Positions 51,229 through 60,976 of a stretch of DNA of 64,000 nt are shown here, in pieces (position 1 is the stretch's first letter; each line of letters opens with the position of its first letter). The position numbers and the translations under genes are program-made. The notes under the pieces are model-generated. The model saw only the letters and a program-made list of their open reading frames with translations, had not been told where the DNA came from and made no database searches. This stretch comes from Halalkaliarchaeum sp. AArc-CO (GTDB lineage: Archaea; Halobacteriota; Halobacteria; Halobacteriales; Haloferacaceae): assembly GCF_024972735.1 (NCBI RefSeq), contig NZ_CP087723.1, positions 1,240,001 through 1,304,000 of the forward strand, read 5' to 3'.

Positions 51229-52329
51229 CTACGCTTTCTCGAGGGGCTCATCGGTCGACGGGCTGCTCTCGTCGGGATCCTCGCGGCGCTCTCTGTGGCT
51301 CAGTTCCCGCTGTGGGTACGGAATCTCGATACCCTCCTCGGAGAACCGGTTACTGATCGCGGCGATCAGTTCGCCGCGGGCCCTGGTCAGCTCCCTGGGC
51401 GTGGGGTCTTCGACCCAGAGCCGAACGACCAACACGACCGCCGAGTCACCGAACCGATCGATCACGACCTCCGGCGACGAGCCCGGGAACCCCTCCTCTG
51501 CGGCGAGATCGGTTGCAACCGACTGTGTGACCTCCCGTGCGTGCTCTAGGTCTACGTCGTAGTCGACCCCGACCTCGACGGCCGTCCGGAGCCGGCCGTT
51601 CCGGGAGCGGTTGGCGACGATCTCGTTGCCGACGACGTCGTTCGGGACGACGACGTATTCGCCGTCGAATGCCTGGATGCGGGTGCTCATCATCGTGATG
51701 TCCGTGACGATCCCCTCGTCGCCGTCGACGGCGACCCAGTCGCCGACCTCGAACGGGCGGGAGAACATGAGCACGAAGCCGGCGAGCATGGACCCGATGG
51801 TCTTTCGTGCCGCGAGGCCGATCACGATCCCCAGGAACCCGGCGCCGACGAGCAGCCCGGCGATGTCGACGTTCCAGACGCCGAGGATGACGATGATTCC
51901 ACCGCCCCACAGCGTGACCTGGGTCACCCGGAGGCTCACCTCGCGCTGGTGGCGGGTCAAGGCGTCGCTTTCGTCACCGAGGTCCTCGAGCAGCCGCCCG
52001 CCGATCCCGACGAACACCTGGATCGCGATCAGAACGATGATCGTGACGACTAGCTGCGGGGCACGTTCGTCGAGCCGGAGCACGCCGAACTGATCGAGCA
52101 GCGTCTCGGTCTGTCCCCAGATGTCCGCCATGGCAAGCGCCGTGACGATCACGATCCCGACGACCACCGCCGAACTCACCAGGTCGACGCCGACCGGGTT
52201 GAGACGGCGGACAGCTCGGCGTCGTACCCTGCGAACCAGATACGCGAACGCGATCCCCACCACCGGCACTATTGCGGTGGCGAGCAGCTTCAGTTCCCAG
52301 GACGGGAGGAGTTCTTGGAGTCCAAACAT
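51229..52329 (-). CDS. small-conductance mechanosensitive channel (MscS family)
   Basis: 366 residues. Four helices come before the beta domain. The pore-lining helix reads GLLVGAGFLGIVIGLAARKTIGSMLAGFVLMFSRPFEVGDWV, then GDEGIVTDITMMSTRIQAFDGEYVVVPN, the MscS beta-domain signature. The C-terminal alpha/beta domain follows, then a charged tail. It releases solutes on osmotic downshock. The ATG at 52329 starts directly before the first helix; an upstream frame adds 32 unrelated residues. Confidence 0.92.
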   Translation of the reverse strand: MFGLQELLPSWELKLLATAIVPVVGIAFAYLVRRVRRRAVRRLNPVGVDLVSSAVVVGIVIVTALAMADIWGQTETLLDQFGVLRLDERAPQLVVTIIVLIAIQVFVGIGGRLLEDLGDESDALTRHQREVSLRVTQVTLWGGGIIVILGVWNVDIAGLLVGAGFLGIVIGLAARKTIGSMLAGFVLMFSRPFEVGDWVAVDGDEGIVTDITMMSTRIQAFDGEYVVVPNDVVGNEIVANRSRNGRLRTAVEVGVDYDVDLEHAREVTQSVATDLAAEEGFPGSSPEVVIDRFGDSAVVLVVRLWVEDPTPRELTRARGELIAAISNRFSEEGIEIPYPQRELSHRERREDPDESSPSTDEPLEKA

Positions 52330-52540
52330 GACGCGTGCGCGACGTCCGTTCGCTGTCGTCGTTCGAAACTGCAGACGGGGGCCGTTCACCTGACGAACGG
52401 AGTGGATTCGGGAGTACTCCGCCATGAGTACACATGTATCCTCCGATATTCGCCGGACGGGGGAGATGTCGTCACCCAGCGTGAATTAGCCGTCGACGGA
52501 TAACAGTAAGTTTGAGTAGTTGCCTCGGATTCTCCTGGGT

Positions 52541-53674
52541 ATGGAGACGCACGGAACGACCGATCCCGACGAGGGGAATGGCGACTCCGGCGAACCGCTC
52601 GTCCGTCGGATCGCCGGACGGTTCGCCGGGAGCGGCCACGTTCCGACCTCGTTGCGGGCGGCACTGGATCACTACGCCGACACGGGCCGACCCGCAATCG
52701 GGTCCATTCGTGCCCATCGCCGGGCCGAAGATCGGGTCGACGCGATCGTCGACGAGGCGTTCGACGACGTCGAGTGCGCCATCGCGACGGAGTTCGATCG
52801 CCAGCCCGACGAGGTCGAGTTCGAATACGGCACAAAACTCACGATGCCGGTCGAACTGACGCTCGCGCACGTGTACGCCGACCGGGACGAACGTGGCGAC
52901 GACACCGTCGAAACCGCAAAAGCGGTCACGGAACTCGTGGTCGTCGCGCTGCTCGACGGCGACGTTCGGGACGCCCTGAACGACGGCGAGTACGAGGATT
53001 TCCGAGTCAACTTCCCGCTCGACGGTGACGAGGATCGCCGCCGGCTCGCGGAGGTGGTCCAGGCGACGCTCCAGACCGACGTCGATACCCGGTTCGAGTC
53101 GTTCGACGAGGAGGTCCGGAATGCGTACGACCGCGCGGTCGCGTTCTCGGAAGCACACCAGGACAGGGACCCCCACTTTCGACAGCTTTTCGTGGACGCC
53201 AAATCGGGCGACGAGGAGGCGCTCGACTCGATCCGCGAGGAGTACAAACACGCAGGCTTCGAGGAGTCGCCCGAACTGCTCTCGGAGATACCGGGCGATC
53301 TGCCCTACTTCAAAACGCAGTACGGCCGTGTCGGCGTGATCTACGACGGGATGATCGACATGTACCGTGCCGCCGGGATTGACGTCGATCCAGCCTTCGA
53401 GCTGTCGATCGTGCTGTCGATCATCGGCGCACAGATCTGGCTCGACGACGTCGACGATTATCGACGGGATCTCGCTGACGACCAACTGACTCCCGTAACC
53501 GCGGAGTATTTGCTCGCCGAGTCGGACGCGCAAGCGTACGAACGGATCGTCTCGATCACGGAGGCGTATCTCGACGCTGCAAAACGTCGCGCTCTGGCGG
53601 CGGATTCGGACCTCGTCAGCATCGGTTCCCGATACATCTACTACTCCGGCAACCCCGACGTTTTGCCGCGGTGA
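52541..53674 (+). CDS. haloarchaeal all-helical protein with DDxDD motif, unknown
   Basis: 377 residues, predicted mostly helical and very acidic. No signal or membrane segment. Near residue 310 there is IIGAQIWLDDVDDYRRDLADDQLTP, which resembles the Asp-rich metal site of prenyl-diphosphate or UbiA-type enzymes, but no matching first Asp-rich site is evident. I do not recognise the family. It is divergent from the MscS gene. Confidence 0.7.
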   Translation: METHGTTDPDEGNGDSGEPLVRRIAGRFAGSGHVPTSLRAALDHYADTGRPAIGSIRAHRRAEDRVDAIVDEAFDDVECAIATEFDRQPDEVEFEYGTKLTMPVELTLAHVYADRDERGDDTVETAKAVTELVVVALLDGDVRDALNDGEYEDFRVNFPLDGDEDRRRLAEVVQATLQTDVDTRFESFDEEVRNAYDRAVAFSEAHQDRDPHFRQLFVDAKSGDEEALDSIREEYKHAGFEESPELLSEIPGDLPYFKTQYGRVGVIYDGMIDMYRAAGIDVDPAFELSIVLSIIGAQIWLDDVDDYRRDLADDQLTPVTAEYLLAESDAQAYERIVSITEAYLDAAKRRALAADSDLVSIGSRYIYYSGNPDVLPR

Positions 53675-53697
53675 GGGGGGTGTTTCTTCGCGTTCCG

Positions 53698-54858
53698 TCA
53701 GGCAACGTTCCGCTCGACGTGGGTCTGTCCGGATTCGAACCGGTCGCTCGACAGCCCGGAGACGTCGATCGTCGACGCCTCGCCGTCCGTGTAGAGTTCG
53801 GCGACGACCGTGCCGGTCGCCGGGGCGTGCTGGAATCCGTGACCCGAATACCCCGCGGCACTTATAAATCCAGGGACGGTTTCCTCGAGGATCGGGTGGT
53901 GGTCCGGGGTGACAGCGTACAGGCCGGCCCAGCCGCGCCTGATCCGGGTTTCGGGACCGAAATACGACGCGACGTCGGCGGCCCGTTCGATCGCCGTCGC
54001 GGCCCACTCGAGGTCCGTTTTCTCGTCGTAGCTGTCGGGATCTTGTTCCGGGTCCTCGCCCCCGAACTCGCCGCCGACGATCGCGGTTCCCTCCCGTTCG
54101 GGGCGGTAGTAGACGCCGACGTCGAGATCGATCGAAAGCGGGGCGTCCTCGGGGACGGGCGTCGTTGGATCCACCACGAGTGCCTGCCGCCGCCGCGGCG
54201 AGACCGGCAGGGTCACGTCGGCCATCGCTGCTACTTCACCCGCCCAGGGACCCGCCGCGTTCACCACGACGTCGGCGTCGACCTGCGTTCCGTCGGCGAC
54301 TACGCCCGAGACAGACGCGTCTTCGCCGGTTCCGTCCCGGATCACGTCCGTCACCGGCGTGTGGGTGTGGATCGTCGCCCCCGCCTCGCGAGCGGCGGCG
54401 GCGTACCCCTGCAACGCGAGGTACGGATCCCCGAACCCGTCACAGCCGGCGTAGGTACCACCCTGGAAGGCTCCGGCGTGGAGCTCTGGATACCGATCCC
54501 GGAGCTGCTCGGGTTCGAGAAACTCCACTGGAATCCCCAGCTCCTGCTGCATTTCGACGTTTTCCCGGAAGGTCGATACCGTCTCCTCCTCGCGGGCCAA
54601 GAACAGATAGCCGACCTGTCGAAAGCCGATGTCGACGCCGAACTCCTCCTCGAACGACTCCCACACCGGAAGCGACGCCCGCGAGAGCTCCACGTTCACC
54701 CGCGTCGAGAACTGCGTCCGGACACCCCCCGCCGATCGGGCGGTGCTCCCTCTGCCGATCGATCCCGACTCGTACACGTCGACGTCGACGCCCCTGGAGG
54801 CGAGTTCGTATGCACATGCCGCCCCGACGATCCCGCACCCGACAACCACGGCAGTCAT
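53698..54858 (-). CDS. FAD-dependent amine/amino-acid oxidoreductase (DAO family)
   Basis: 386 residues. VVVGCGIVGAACAYELASRGVDVDVYE is the FAD-binding N terminus, RSAGGVRTQFST the flavin contact region, and GLYAVTPDHHPILEETVPGFISAAGYSGHGFQHAPATG the C-terminal DAO signature of sarcosine and glycine oxidase-like enzymes. It oxidises a secondary amine or amino acid. It is divergent from an ornithine-cyclodeaminase-like gene, which fits cyclic imine or amino-acid metabolism. Confidence 0.87.
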   Translation of the reverse strand: MTAVVVGCGIVGAACAYELASRGVDVDVYESGSIGRGSTARSAGGVRTQFSTRVNVELSRASLPVWESFEEEFGVDIGFRQVGYLFLAREEETVSTFRENVEMQQELGIPVEFLEPEQLRDRYPELHAGAFQGGTYAGCDGFGDPYLALQGYAAAAREAGATIHTHTPVTDVIRDGTGEDASVSGVVADGTQVDADVVVNAAGPWAGEVAAMADVTLPVSPRRRQALVVDPTTPVPEDAPLSIDLDVGVYYRPEREGTAIVGGEFGGEDPEQDPDSYDEKTDLEWAATAIERAADVASYFGPETRIRRGWAGLYAVTPDHHPILEETVPGFISAAGYSGHGFQHAPATGTVVAELYTDGEASTIDVSGLSSDRFESGQTHVERNVA

Positions 54859-54967
54859 ACACAAGCGTTCGTGCCGGCACGCAAAACCGTTGCGACGGCG
54901 GCGATGTCGACCGGACAGGACACAGCGGACGCAAACTCCTTGTCCTGGCGGGTTGTTGCTTTTTCCC

Positions 54968-55966
54968 ATGCGCGTACTCTCCGACGACGATGTGAGCACG
55001 GTACTGGACCTTTCGGCGTTGGTTCCCGAAATCGAAACGGCGTTTCGAAAGGAGGCAGCCGGGGAGGTCGAACGTCCCGAACGTCCACACGTCCCGATCG
55101 GGGCGGGACTCGGCGGCGACCGTCGCACCGCGATGGACCCGCAGTCGATCGAGGAACCGCTCGGGACGGGGCTCGTGATGCCGGCGTACATTCACGCCTC
55201 GCCGTACTTCGTCGTCAAACTCGCGAACGTCCACCAGGGGAACGTCGAGCGTGGGTATCCGACTGTAAACGCCACGATCGCCCTCGTTGCCGCCGACACC
55301 GGCCTTCCGGTCGGTTACATGGCGGGGACCCGGATCACGAACGCGCGAACTGGCTGTATCGGCGGGCTCGCCGCACGGGAACTGGCCGTCGACGGTCCGA
55401 TCGCGGTGGGCGTGATCGGCGCGGGCGCACAGGCCCGCTGGCAGGTACGTGCGGTCGCGGCCACGAGAGAGATCGAGAACGTGTTCGTCTACTCGCCCAG
55501 CGACTCTCGGGAGGTGTGTGCTGCCGATCTGCGGGACCAGGGCATCCCCGCCCGAGCGGTCGATTCGGCCGAGGAGGCAGTCGGCGCCGCCGACGTCGTC
55601 GTCACGGCGACGACCGCGACCCGGCCGGTCTTCGACGGCGGGTCGCTTTCTCCCGGAACGCTGGTCGTCGCAGTCGGTGCCTACGAAAGATCGATGCGCG
55701 AGCTCGACGACCGCACGATCGAGCGCGCGGGTCGGCTGTTCGCCGACGTGCCCGCCGAGGTTGCGGAAACGGGCGACTTTCCGCAACACGAACCTGCGGA
55801 TCTAACGCCGTTTTCGGCGGTTCTCCTCGGAGAGTCTGGGAGAGCCGACGACGAGGAGATCATCGTACTGGGCTCGGTCGGCACCGCGGTTCTCGATGCA
55901 GCCGCGGCCGCGTTCGTCTACGATCGTGCAGTCGACGCCGACGTCGGCACTACGGTCGACCTGTGA
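54968..55966 (+). CDS. ornithine cyclodeaminase / mu-crystallin family oxidoreductase
   Basis: 332 residues. AVGVIGAGAQARWQVRAVAATREIENVFVYSPS is the Rossmann motif of the OCD/mu-crystallin family. VVKLANVHQGNVERGYPTVNATIAL and MAGTRITNARTGCIGGLAA (Thr-Arg and substrate Lys/Arg sites) support this. Family members include ornithine cyclodeaminase, archaeal alanine dehydrogenase and ketimine reductases. The DAO-type neighbour fits a cyclic imine or amino-acid route. Exact substrate open. Confidence 0.88.
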   Translation: MRVLSDDDVSTVLDLSALVPEIETAFRKEAAGEVERPERPHVPIGAGLGGDRRTAMDPQSIEEPLGTGLVMPAYIHASPYFVVKLANVHQGNVERGYPTVNATIALVAADTGLPVGYMAGTRITNARTGCIGGLAARELAVDGPIAVGVIGAGAQARWQVRAVAATREIENVFVYSPSDSREVCAADLRDQGIPARAVDSAEEAVGAADVVVTATTATRPVFDGGSLSPGTLVVAVGAYERSMRELDDRTIERAGRLFADVPAEVAETGDFPQHEPADLTPFSAVLLGESGRADDEEIIVLGSVGTAVLDAAAAAFVYDRAVDADVGTTVDL

Positions 55967-56118
55967 GCGAGTCGGCGTCACTGCGGTCGGTCTCTCCTGC
56001 CGCCCAACGGGTCCGAACCGGTGTGGTCTGTCACAACGGGTCCCCTCAAGAACCGGCAATCCGTTCCGGGAGGAAAGATTAAGTCGTTCGACCCGAAGGT
56101 TGAGACGAGTTTACCCGG

Positions 56119-56628
56119 ATGTACAGCTGTATCCTGATTCCGACGGACGGTTCGACGGAGGTGGAGCGCGCCGTCGAACACGCGCTCGATCTCGCCGAGG
56201 CCCACGGAGCGACAGTTCACGCGCTTTACGTCGTAAACACCGCGAGCTATGCGGGCCTCCCGATGGAAACCGCCTGGGAGGGGGTCGACGAACTGCTCCG
56301 CTCTGACGCCGAGGCAGCCGTCGAGACGGTTCGCGAGCGGGCCCAGGCTCGCTCGATCCCGGTCGAAACGTCGATCGTCGAGGGGACGCCGAGCCGATGT
56401 ATCGTCCGCGAAGCCGAGGAACGTGGTTGTGACCTCATCGTGATGGGTACCCACGGACGCGGCGGGATCGATCGCCTGTTGCTCGGCTCCGTCGCCGAGA
56501 AGGTCGTTCGCGCCTCCGCGCTTCCGGTGTTGACAGTCAGCGTCGCTCCCCCAGAAGACGACGCTGTAGTCGAAAGCCAGCCGGCCGAGAGTCGGCCGTC
56601 CGACGTCGAAGCCGATCAGTCTTCCTGA
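56119..56628 (+). CDS. universal stress protein (UspA family)
   Basis: 169 residues. CILIPTDGSTEVERAVEHALDLAEAHGATVHALYVV and GTHGRGGIDRLLLGSVAEKVVRASALPVLTV give a complete Usp fold with an ATP-binding loop. It has a 30-residue acidic tail. Its last codons overlap the end of the biotin ligase gene by 13 nt on the opposite strand. Confidence 0.92.
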   Translation: MYSCILIPTDGSTEVERAVEHALDLAEAHGATVHALYVVNTASYAGLPMETAWEGVDELLRSDAEAAVETVRERAQARSIPVETSIVEGTPSRCIVREAEERGCDLIVMGTHGRGGIDRLLLGSVAEKVVRASALPVLTVSVAPPEDDAVVESQPAESRPSDVEADQSS

Positions 56629-57560
56629 TCGTCGGTTTCGATCGTTTCCGCTTTCGAGTCCGTTTCCGTGGCAACTCGACGGAGATGAGAACACTCCCCG
56701 GCGTGTATCGTTCGGGGCCCCGTCGACGTTTCGACGACGAGCGCTCCCGGAGGTGTGACGTCGACGGCTTTCCCCTCGACTGTGCCGTCGGCCGTTTCGA
56801 CGCGAACGCGTCGACCCAGCGTGATCGCCCGTTCTCGCCAGGCCGGAAGCACGGCGTCGGGATCGTTCGCGAGTTCGTAAAACCGGTCCAGGAGCTCTCG
56901 GATCGCCACGCGACGGTCGATGTCTGTCCCCCGTTCTCCGCTGAGACTGGTAGCCCCTGACGGAAGCGTTTCGGGATCGACGTTCGCGTTGATTCCGATC
57001 CCGACGACGAGCCACGAGAGCTGATCGTCTTCGGTTTCCGTTTCGGTCAGTATCCCCGCGAGTTTCCGGCCGCCACGACCCGTGATTTCGTTGTCTTTTT
57101 TCCCGTCACCGCCGGCGTCGACCTCGACGATCACGTCGTTGGGCCACTTGATCCCGGCGTCGACGCCGACAGCCTCGCAGGCGGAGACTGCCGCCACGGC
57201 AGCCGCCAGCGTAAAAAGGGGCGCGTCACCCGGGGATCGATCGGGGCACAGTAGAATCGACGCGTAGATCCCGCCGGGCGGCCCCGTCCATCCCCTGTCG
57301 CGTCTTCCCCGACCGTGTGTTTGTTCGTCGGCGATCACGGCGACGTCGGAATGCCCCTGTGCTGCGAGCCTCCGAGCACGCTCGTTCGTCGACGGGATCG
57401 ACTCGTGAGTCTCGGTGACGTACGGCGCCTCGATCGATCCTTCGAGTGACGCCGCGAACGCCGCCACTCCGTCGTCGGATGCTGGATCCCCTTCCACGCC
57501 GTTCGGTGTGTTCCGATCAGTGATAAACCTGTGTCGGCTCGCCACCGCCGAGTACAACAT
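56616..57560 (-). CDS. birA: biotin-[acetyl-CoA-carboxylase] ligase, catalytic type without HTH
   Basis: 314 residues from ATG 57560. ADEQTHGRGRRDRGWTGPPGGIYAS is the biotinyl-AMP-binding loop, with GIKWPNDVIVE (catalytic Lys) and LAGILTETE following. The C-terminal SH3-like domain (LGRRVRVETADGTVEGKAVDVTPPGALVVE) is present. There is no N-terminal winged helix, so it is an enzyme rather than a repressor. The first 50 residues are poorly conserved and the start is uncertain; an ATG at 57596 is possible. It is divergent from the HD gene. Confidence 0.88.
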   Translation of the reverse strand: MLYSAVASRHRFITDRNTPNGVEGDPASDDGVAAFAASLEGSIEAPYVTETHESIPSTNERARRLAAQGHSDVAVIADEQTHGRGRRDRGWTGPPGGIYASILLCPDRSPGDAPLFTLAAAVAAVSACEAVGVDAGIKWPNDVIVEVDAGGDGKKDNEITGRGGRKLAGILTETETEDDQLSWLVVGIGINANVDPETLPSGATSLSGERGTDIDRRVAIRELLDRFYELANDPDAVLPAWRERAITLGRRVRVETADGTVEGKAVDVTPPGALVVETSTGPRTIHAGECSHLRRVATETDSKAETIETDDQED

Positions 57561-57622
57561 CAGGTTTGCCGAGTCGTTGGCGATCAGAAAGCCCAAACCG
57601 ATCCCCCGCGCATCGGCGGACG

Positions 57623-58819
57623 ATGACCCCGGTCAAGGACAGCGTCCACGACTACATTCCCCTGGATCCGGTCGCGGCGGAGTTGATCGACACGCCCGTC
57701 TTTCAGCGTCTCCGTCACATAAAACAGCTCTCGACGGTCCGGCTTGTGTATCCGTCGGCCAACCACACGCGGTTCGAACACTCCTTGGGCGTGTACCACC
57801 TCACGTCCCGCTCGCTCGAGACGCTCGACGTCGACGAGGATCGGGCCCGCCACGCTCGGGCTGCGGCGTTGTTGCACGACATCGGTCACGGTCCCTACGG
57901 CCACCAGACCGAGGAGCTGATACGGCGCCACACCGGGAAGGACCACGACGACGTCGAGTGGCTCGTCACCGACGCCGACCGGGAGGTGACGCAGGTGCTG
58001 GAAAAGCACGGGCTGGAACCCGAACGGATCGCCGGACTCGTCCGGGGAGATGGCCCACTCGGCGATCTCGTCTCGGGGGAACTCGACGCCGACCGGATGG
58101 ATTACCTGGTCCGGGACGCCCACCACACCGGGGTCCCGTATGGGACGATCGATCACGGGAGACTCGTTCGAGAACTCACGCTTCGAGACGGTCGACTCGT
58201 CCTCGCGGAAGGCAACGTCCCGACCGCAGAGAGCCTCCTGCTCGCGCGGGGACTGATGAACGCGATCGTCTACCGCCACCACGTCTCACGGATCGCCGGC
58301 GCGATGCTGGAACGGGCGAGCGAGCGACTGCTGGACGCCGAGGAGGGATCCGCGGCGGACGTAGACGTCGAAACGTTCCGCCGAATGGCGGATCACGACC
58401 TCCTGGTCCGGCTCCGCGAGGGTGCGCCCGATCTCGCCCGCCGGCTCGAACGTCGAGAGCTGTTCAAACGTGCCGTCTGGGCCGAACGCTCCCGGGTTCC
58501 CGCCGGCACTGCCGACGTCGATCGGGTCGGTGAACGCGCCGCTGCACGGGAAATCGCCGACCAGGCGGGGATCGATCCCGGAGAGGTCATCGTCGACATC
58601 CCGTCCCGTCCGACGCTGAAGGAGTCGAACGCCACGGTCGTCGTCGATGGGACGCCACAGCGTCTCGAGGACGCAAGCGAACTCGTGACCGGGCTGCGCA
58701 GCGCACAGCAGGCGAACTGGCGGCTCGGCGTTTACTGTCCCGCACGCCACCGGGAGTCAGTCGCCGACGCCGCAGAACGGGTGCTCGACCTCCAGCCGGG
58801 ACGTGCTGGAGCGACGTAG
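57623..58819 (+). CDS. HD-domain phosphohydrolase (SAMHD1/dNTPase-like)
   Basis: 398 residues. DSVHDYIPLDPVAAELIDTPVFQRLRHIKQL, then NHTRFEHSLGVYHL and LLHDIGHGPYGHQTEELI, gives the H...HD...D metal site of the YedJ/SAMHD1-like HD group, plus DADRMDYLVRDAHHTGVPYG. It is probably a nucleotide triphosphohydrolase or phosphodiesterase. The ATG at 57623 starts the conserved MTPVKDSVHDYIPL. Confidence 0.9.
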   Translation: MTPVKDSVHDYIPLDPVAAELIDTPVFQRLRHIKQLSTVRLVYPSANHTRFEHSLGVYHLTSRSLETLDVDEDRARHARAAALLHDIGHGPYGHQTEELIRRHTGKDHDDVEWLVTDADREVTQVLEKHGLEPERIAGLVRGDGPLGDLVSGELDADRMDYLVRDAHHTGVPYGTIDHGRLVRELTLRDGRLVLAEGNVPTAESLLLARGLMNAIVYRHHVSRIAGAMLERASERLLDAEEGSAADVDVETFRRMADHDLLVRLREGAPDLARRLERRELFKRAVWAERSRVPAGTADVDRVGERAAAREIADQAGIDPGEVIVDIPSRPTLKESNATVVVDGTPQRLEDASELVTGLRSAQQANWRLGVYCPARHRESVADAAERVLDLQPGRAGAT

Positions 58820-58830
58820 CCGACCGACCG

Positions 58831-59616
58831 CTACAGCTGTCCTTTCAACCGCTCGAACTGGTCGAGATCGTGGCCGTACAGGACGGTCGCGTCGGTGTGC
58901 CGCTCGCGCTCTTTTAGTTTCCGGCGGCTCCGGGCCCACGCGCGGGAGTCGTACACCAGGCTCGATCCCATCGAGCGTCCCTCCTCGTAGTTCTCCGCGA
59001 GGAACGCCTCGTCGCCCGCGATCAACAACGTCCCCTGCTCGCGGTCGATCTCCGCACCCAGCAACCCGGGCGTGTGACCCGGGAGATCGAGGAGGTCGAT
59101 TCCCGGAAGCAGTTGACGCTCGCCGTGGACGACCTGCCAGTTCAGGTCGCGGTCGAAGTCGGCCGCGAGATACGCGTCTCCGCCAGCGTCAGTGTTTGCG
59201 CTGAGATAGGCGTGTTCGAGTTCGCGACGGTGGACGTACACTGGAACGTCGGTTCCTTCGAACCGATGGAGCCCGCCGGCGTGATCGAGGTGGAGGTGTG
59301 ACTGGACGACGCAATCGACGTCGCCGACGCCGTATCCCGCTTCCGAAAGCGCCGTCTCGAGGTCGCGCTCCCGGGCGTCCACGTGGGCGAACGCCTCGAA
59401 CAGCGGGGCCGGCCAGTGTCCGTCGCCGGCGTCGGGATGTGAGCCTGTATCCCAGAGGACCGTCGCCTCGGGATGGTCGATCAACAGGTTCCAGACGGCG
59501 AACTCGCCGTACTGTAGTTCCGGTGATTGGTCACTTTGAATGGCCGCCACCTCGGCGTCGAGCGCGAAGTTCAGATCGGCGTGAATGCGTCCCCTGTCGA
59601 GCAGGTGTAGCTCCAT
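58831..59616 (-). CDS. MBL-fold hydrolase of the N-acyl-homoserine-lactonase type
   Basis: 261 residues. VVQSHLHLDHAGGLHRFEG is the zinc-binding HxHxDH motif in the lactonase context. The rest follows the same subgroup: VWDTGSHPD-like strand, PGHTPGLLGAEI and LLIAGDEAF. AHL lactonase activity is only a family possibility. It is convergent with the HD gene. I chose the ATG at 59616 because it starts the conserved MELHLLDRGRI. Confidence 0.85.
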   Translation of the reverse strand: MELHLLDRGRIHADLNFALDAEVAAIQSDQSPELQYGEFAVWNLLIDHPEATVLWDTGSHPDAGDGHWPAPLFEAFAHVDARERDLETALSEAGYGVGDVDCVVQSHLHLDHAGGLHRFEGTDVPVYVHRRELEHAYLSANTDAGGDAYLAADFDRDLNWQVVHGERQLLPGIDLLDLPGHTPGLLGAEIDREQGTLLIAGDEAFLAENYEEGRSMGSSLVYDSRAWARSRRKLKERERHTDATVLYGHDLDQFERLKGQL

Positions 59617-59747
59617 GCGAAGTTGTTGGGGTCGCACCGTCGTAGTTCCTGTGACGGGTTCAAGCCGTGGGGATCTGCAACGACACGATCCGCCGATTCG
59701 ACGGTCGCACCACTTCCGTTTTCACGCTCCACTCCTGAAAGACGGTA

Positions 59748-60443
59748 ATGAACCGACCGACGAGTCGACGCGGCTATCTTGCGACCGTGGGCGCGGTCGG
59801 CCTCGGAGGAGCACTGGCCGGCTGTCTCGGGGACGACGACACGGTCCTGGGCCCGCCCGAGGACCAGGACGCAGAAAGCGAGGCGCTCTCGTTTCCAGCA
59901 TACGGGCAGCGACTCCCCGAAGCGACGCTGCCGTCCCCCTTGCACGATCGCGAGGTGACTACCACGGAATTCGAAGGCAACCGGGAGACGCTCGTGACGT
60001 TCGTGTTCACCCGGTGTTCGATGGTGTGTCCGGCGCTCACTGGCAACCTGGCGCAAGTGCAGGCCCACGCAGCGGAGGGTGGGTTCGAGGACGAAATCGC
60101 GCTGGTGCCGATCACGTTCGACCCCGTCTACGACACGCCCGAAGTGTTGCGGGAGTACTCGGAATACGTCGGCGCGGACCCGACGGCGGAAAACTGGCAG
60201 TTCCTCCGACCGGAATCCGAAGAGCGGGCACGGGAGGTCGTTGCAGAGAGGTTCGGAGTCGGATACGAGAAAACCGACGCGTACACACCGAACGAGGAGA
60301 GCGAGGAGATGGAGTTCGTCCACACGTCGGTCACGGTCCTCGCGAACCGCGACGGATACGTCGAGCGGGGCTACAACCCCGGGTCGCCGTCGCCCGCCCG
60401 GGTGATCGACGACCTCGATACAGTCAGGGAGGGATACCGGTGA
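59748..60443 (+). CDS. SCO1/SenC-family copper chaperone lipoprotein
   Basis: 231 residues. TSRRGYLATVG (Tat) and lipobox LAGC (Cys26) are followed by a thioredoxin fold with copper ligands Cys90 and Cys94 (TRCSMVCPALTG) and His192 (FVHTSV). It inserts copper into the CuA centre of cytochrome c oxidase-type enzymes outside the membrane. It is the first gene of a tight five-gene operon ending with a copper-type P-ATPase. Confidence 0.93.
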   Translation: MNRPTSRRGYLATVGAVGLGGALAGCLGDDDTVLGPPEDQDAESEALSFPAYGQRLPEATLPSPLHDREVTTTEFEGNRETLVTFVFTRCSMVCPALTGNLAQVQAHAAEGGFEDEIALVPITFDPVYDTPEVLREYSEYVGADPTAENWQFLRPESEERAREVVAERFGVGYEKTDAYTPNEESEEMEFVHTSVTVLANRDGYVERGYNPGSPSPARVIDDLDTVREGYR

Positions 60444-60976
60444 ACCGGCGGGAGACGATCGCCGGAATCGCGAGCCTCGGGGTGGTCGGCGCCGGGGGCG
60501 CGGTCGCGTTCCGATCGCGGCTCTTCGACGGGGCCAAACGCATCGATCCCGTGGAGATCGAGACGATCGACGCGCCGGGAAGCGAGGCCGGAACGTCACT
60601 GATTCCCGACGACGATCGGCCGACAGTCGTCGAGTTCTTCGCGACGTGGTGTACCGTCTGTGCCCGGATGATGCCCGCCATCGCCGCTGTGGAGGCGGAT
60701 CTCGGCGACGACGTGTGGTTCGTCTCGGTGACGAACGAGCCGATCGGGCATACGGTCTCCCGCGAGAACGTCCGGGCGTGGTGGCGCGAACACGGCGGCG
60801 ACTGGACAGTGGGCTACGATACGGATCTCGATCTGACGCGCGAACTGGACCTCTCGGACACGCCGACGACGATCCTCCTCGATCCGGACGGACGAGTGCT
60901 CGAGACGGACCGGGGATACAAGTCGGAGGCCGAACTCCGATCGCTCGTCGGGGAGACGTTCGGGGTCGATTCATGA
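60440..60976 (+). CDS. TlpA/ResA-like membrane-anchored thioredoxin
   Basis: 178 residues, GTG start overlapping the previous stop. One N-terminal anchor (about 7-25) is followed by a thioredoxin domain with EFFATWCTVCARMMPA (Cys71, Cys74) and cis-Pro in SDTPTTILLDPDG. It reduces extracytoplasmic disulfides, for example in SCO1 or cytochrome targets, with electrons from CcdA encoded next. The overlap indicates translational coupling. Confidence 0.9.
   Translation: MNRRETIAGIASLGVVGAGGAVAFRSRLFDGAKRIDPVEIETIDAPGSEAGTSLIPDDDRPTVVEFFATWCTVCARMMPAIAAVEADLGDDVWFVSVTNEPIGHTVSRENVRAWWREHGGDWTVGYDTDLDLTRELDLSDTPTTILLDPDGRVLETDRGYKSEAELRSLVGETFGVDS

Noticed and set aside
53671-56082. 803-codon plus-strand frame across the DAO-type and cyclodeaminase genes
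   Set aside because: It covers two well-supported genes in other frames and its translation is an Arg-rich shadow without motifs.
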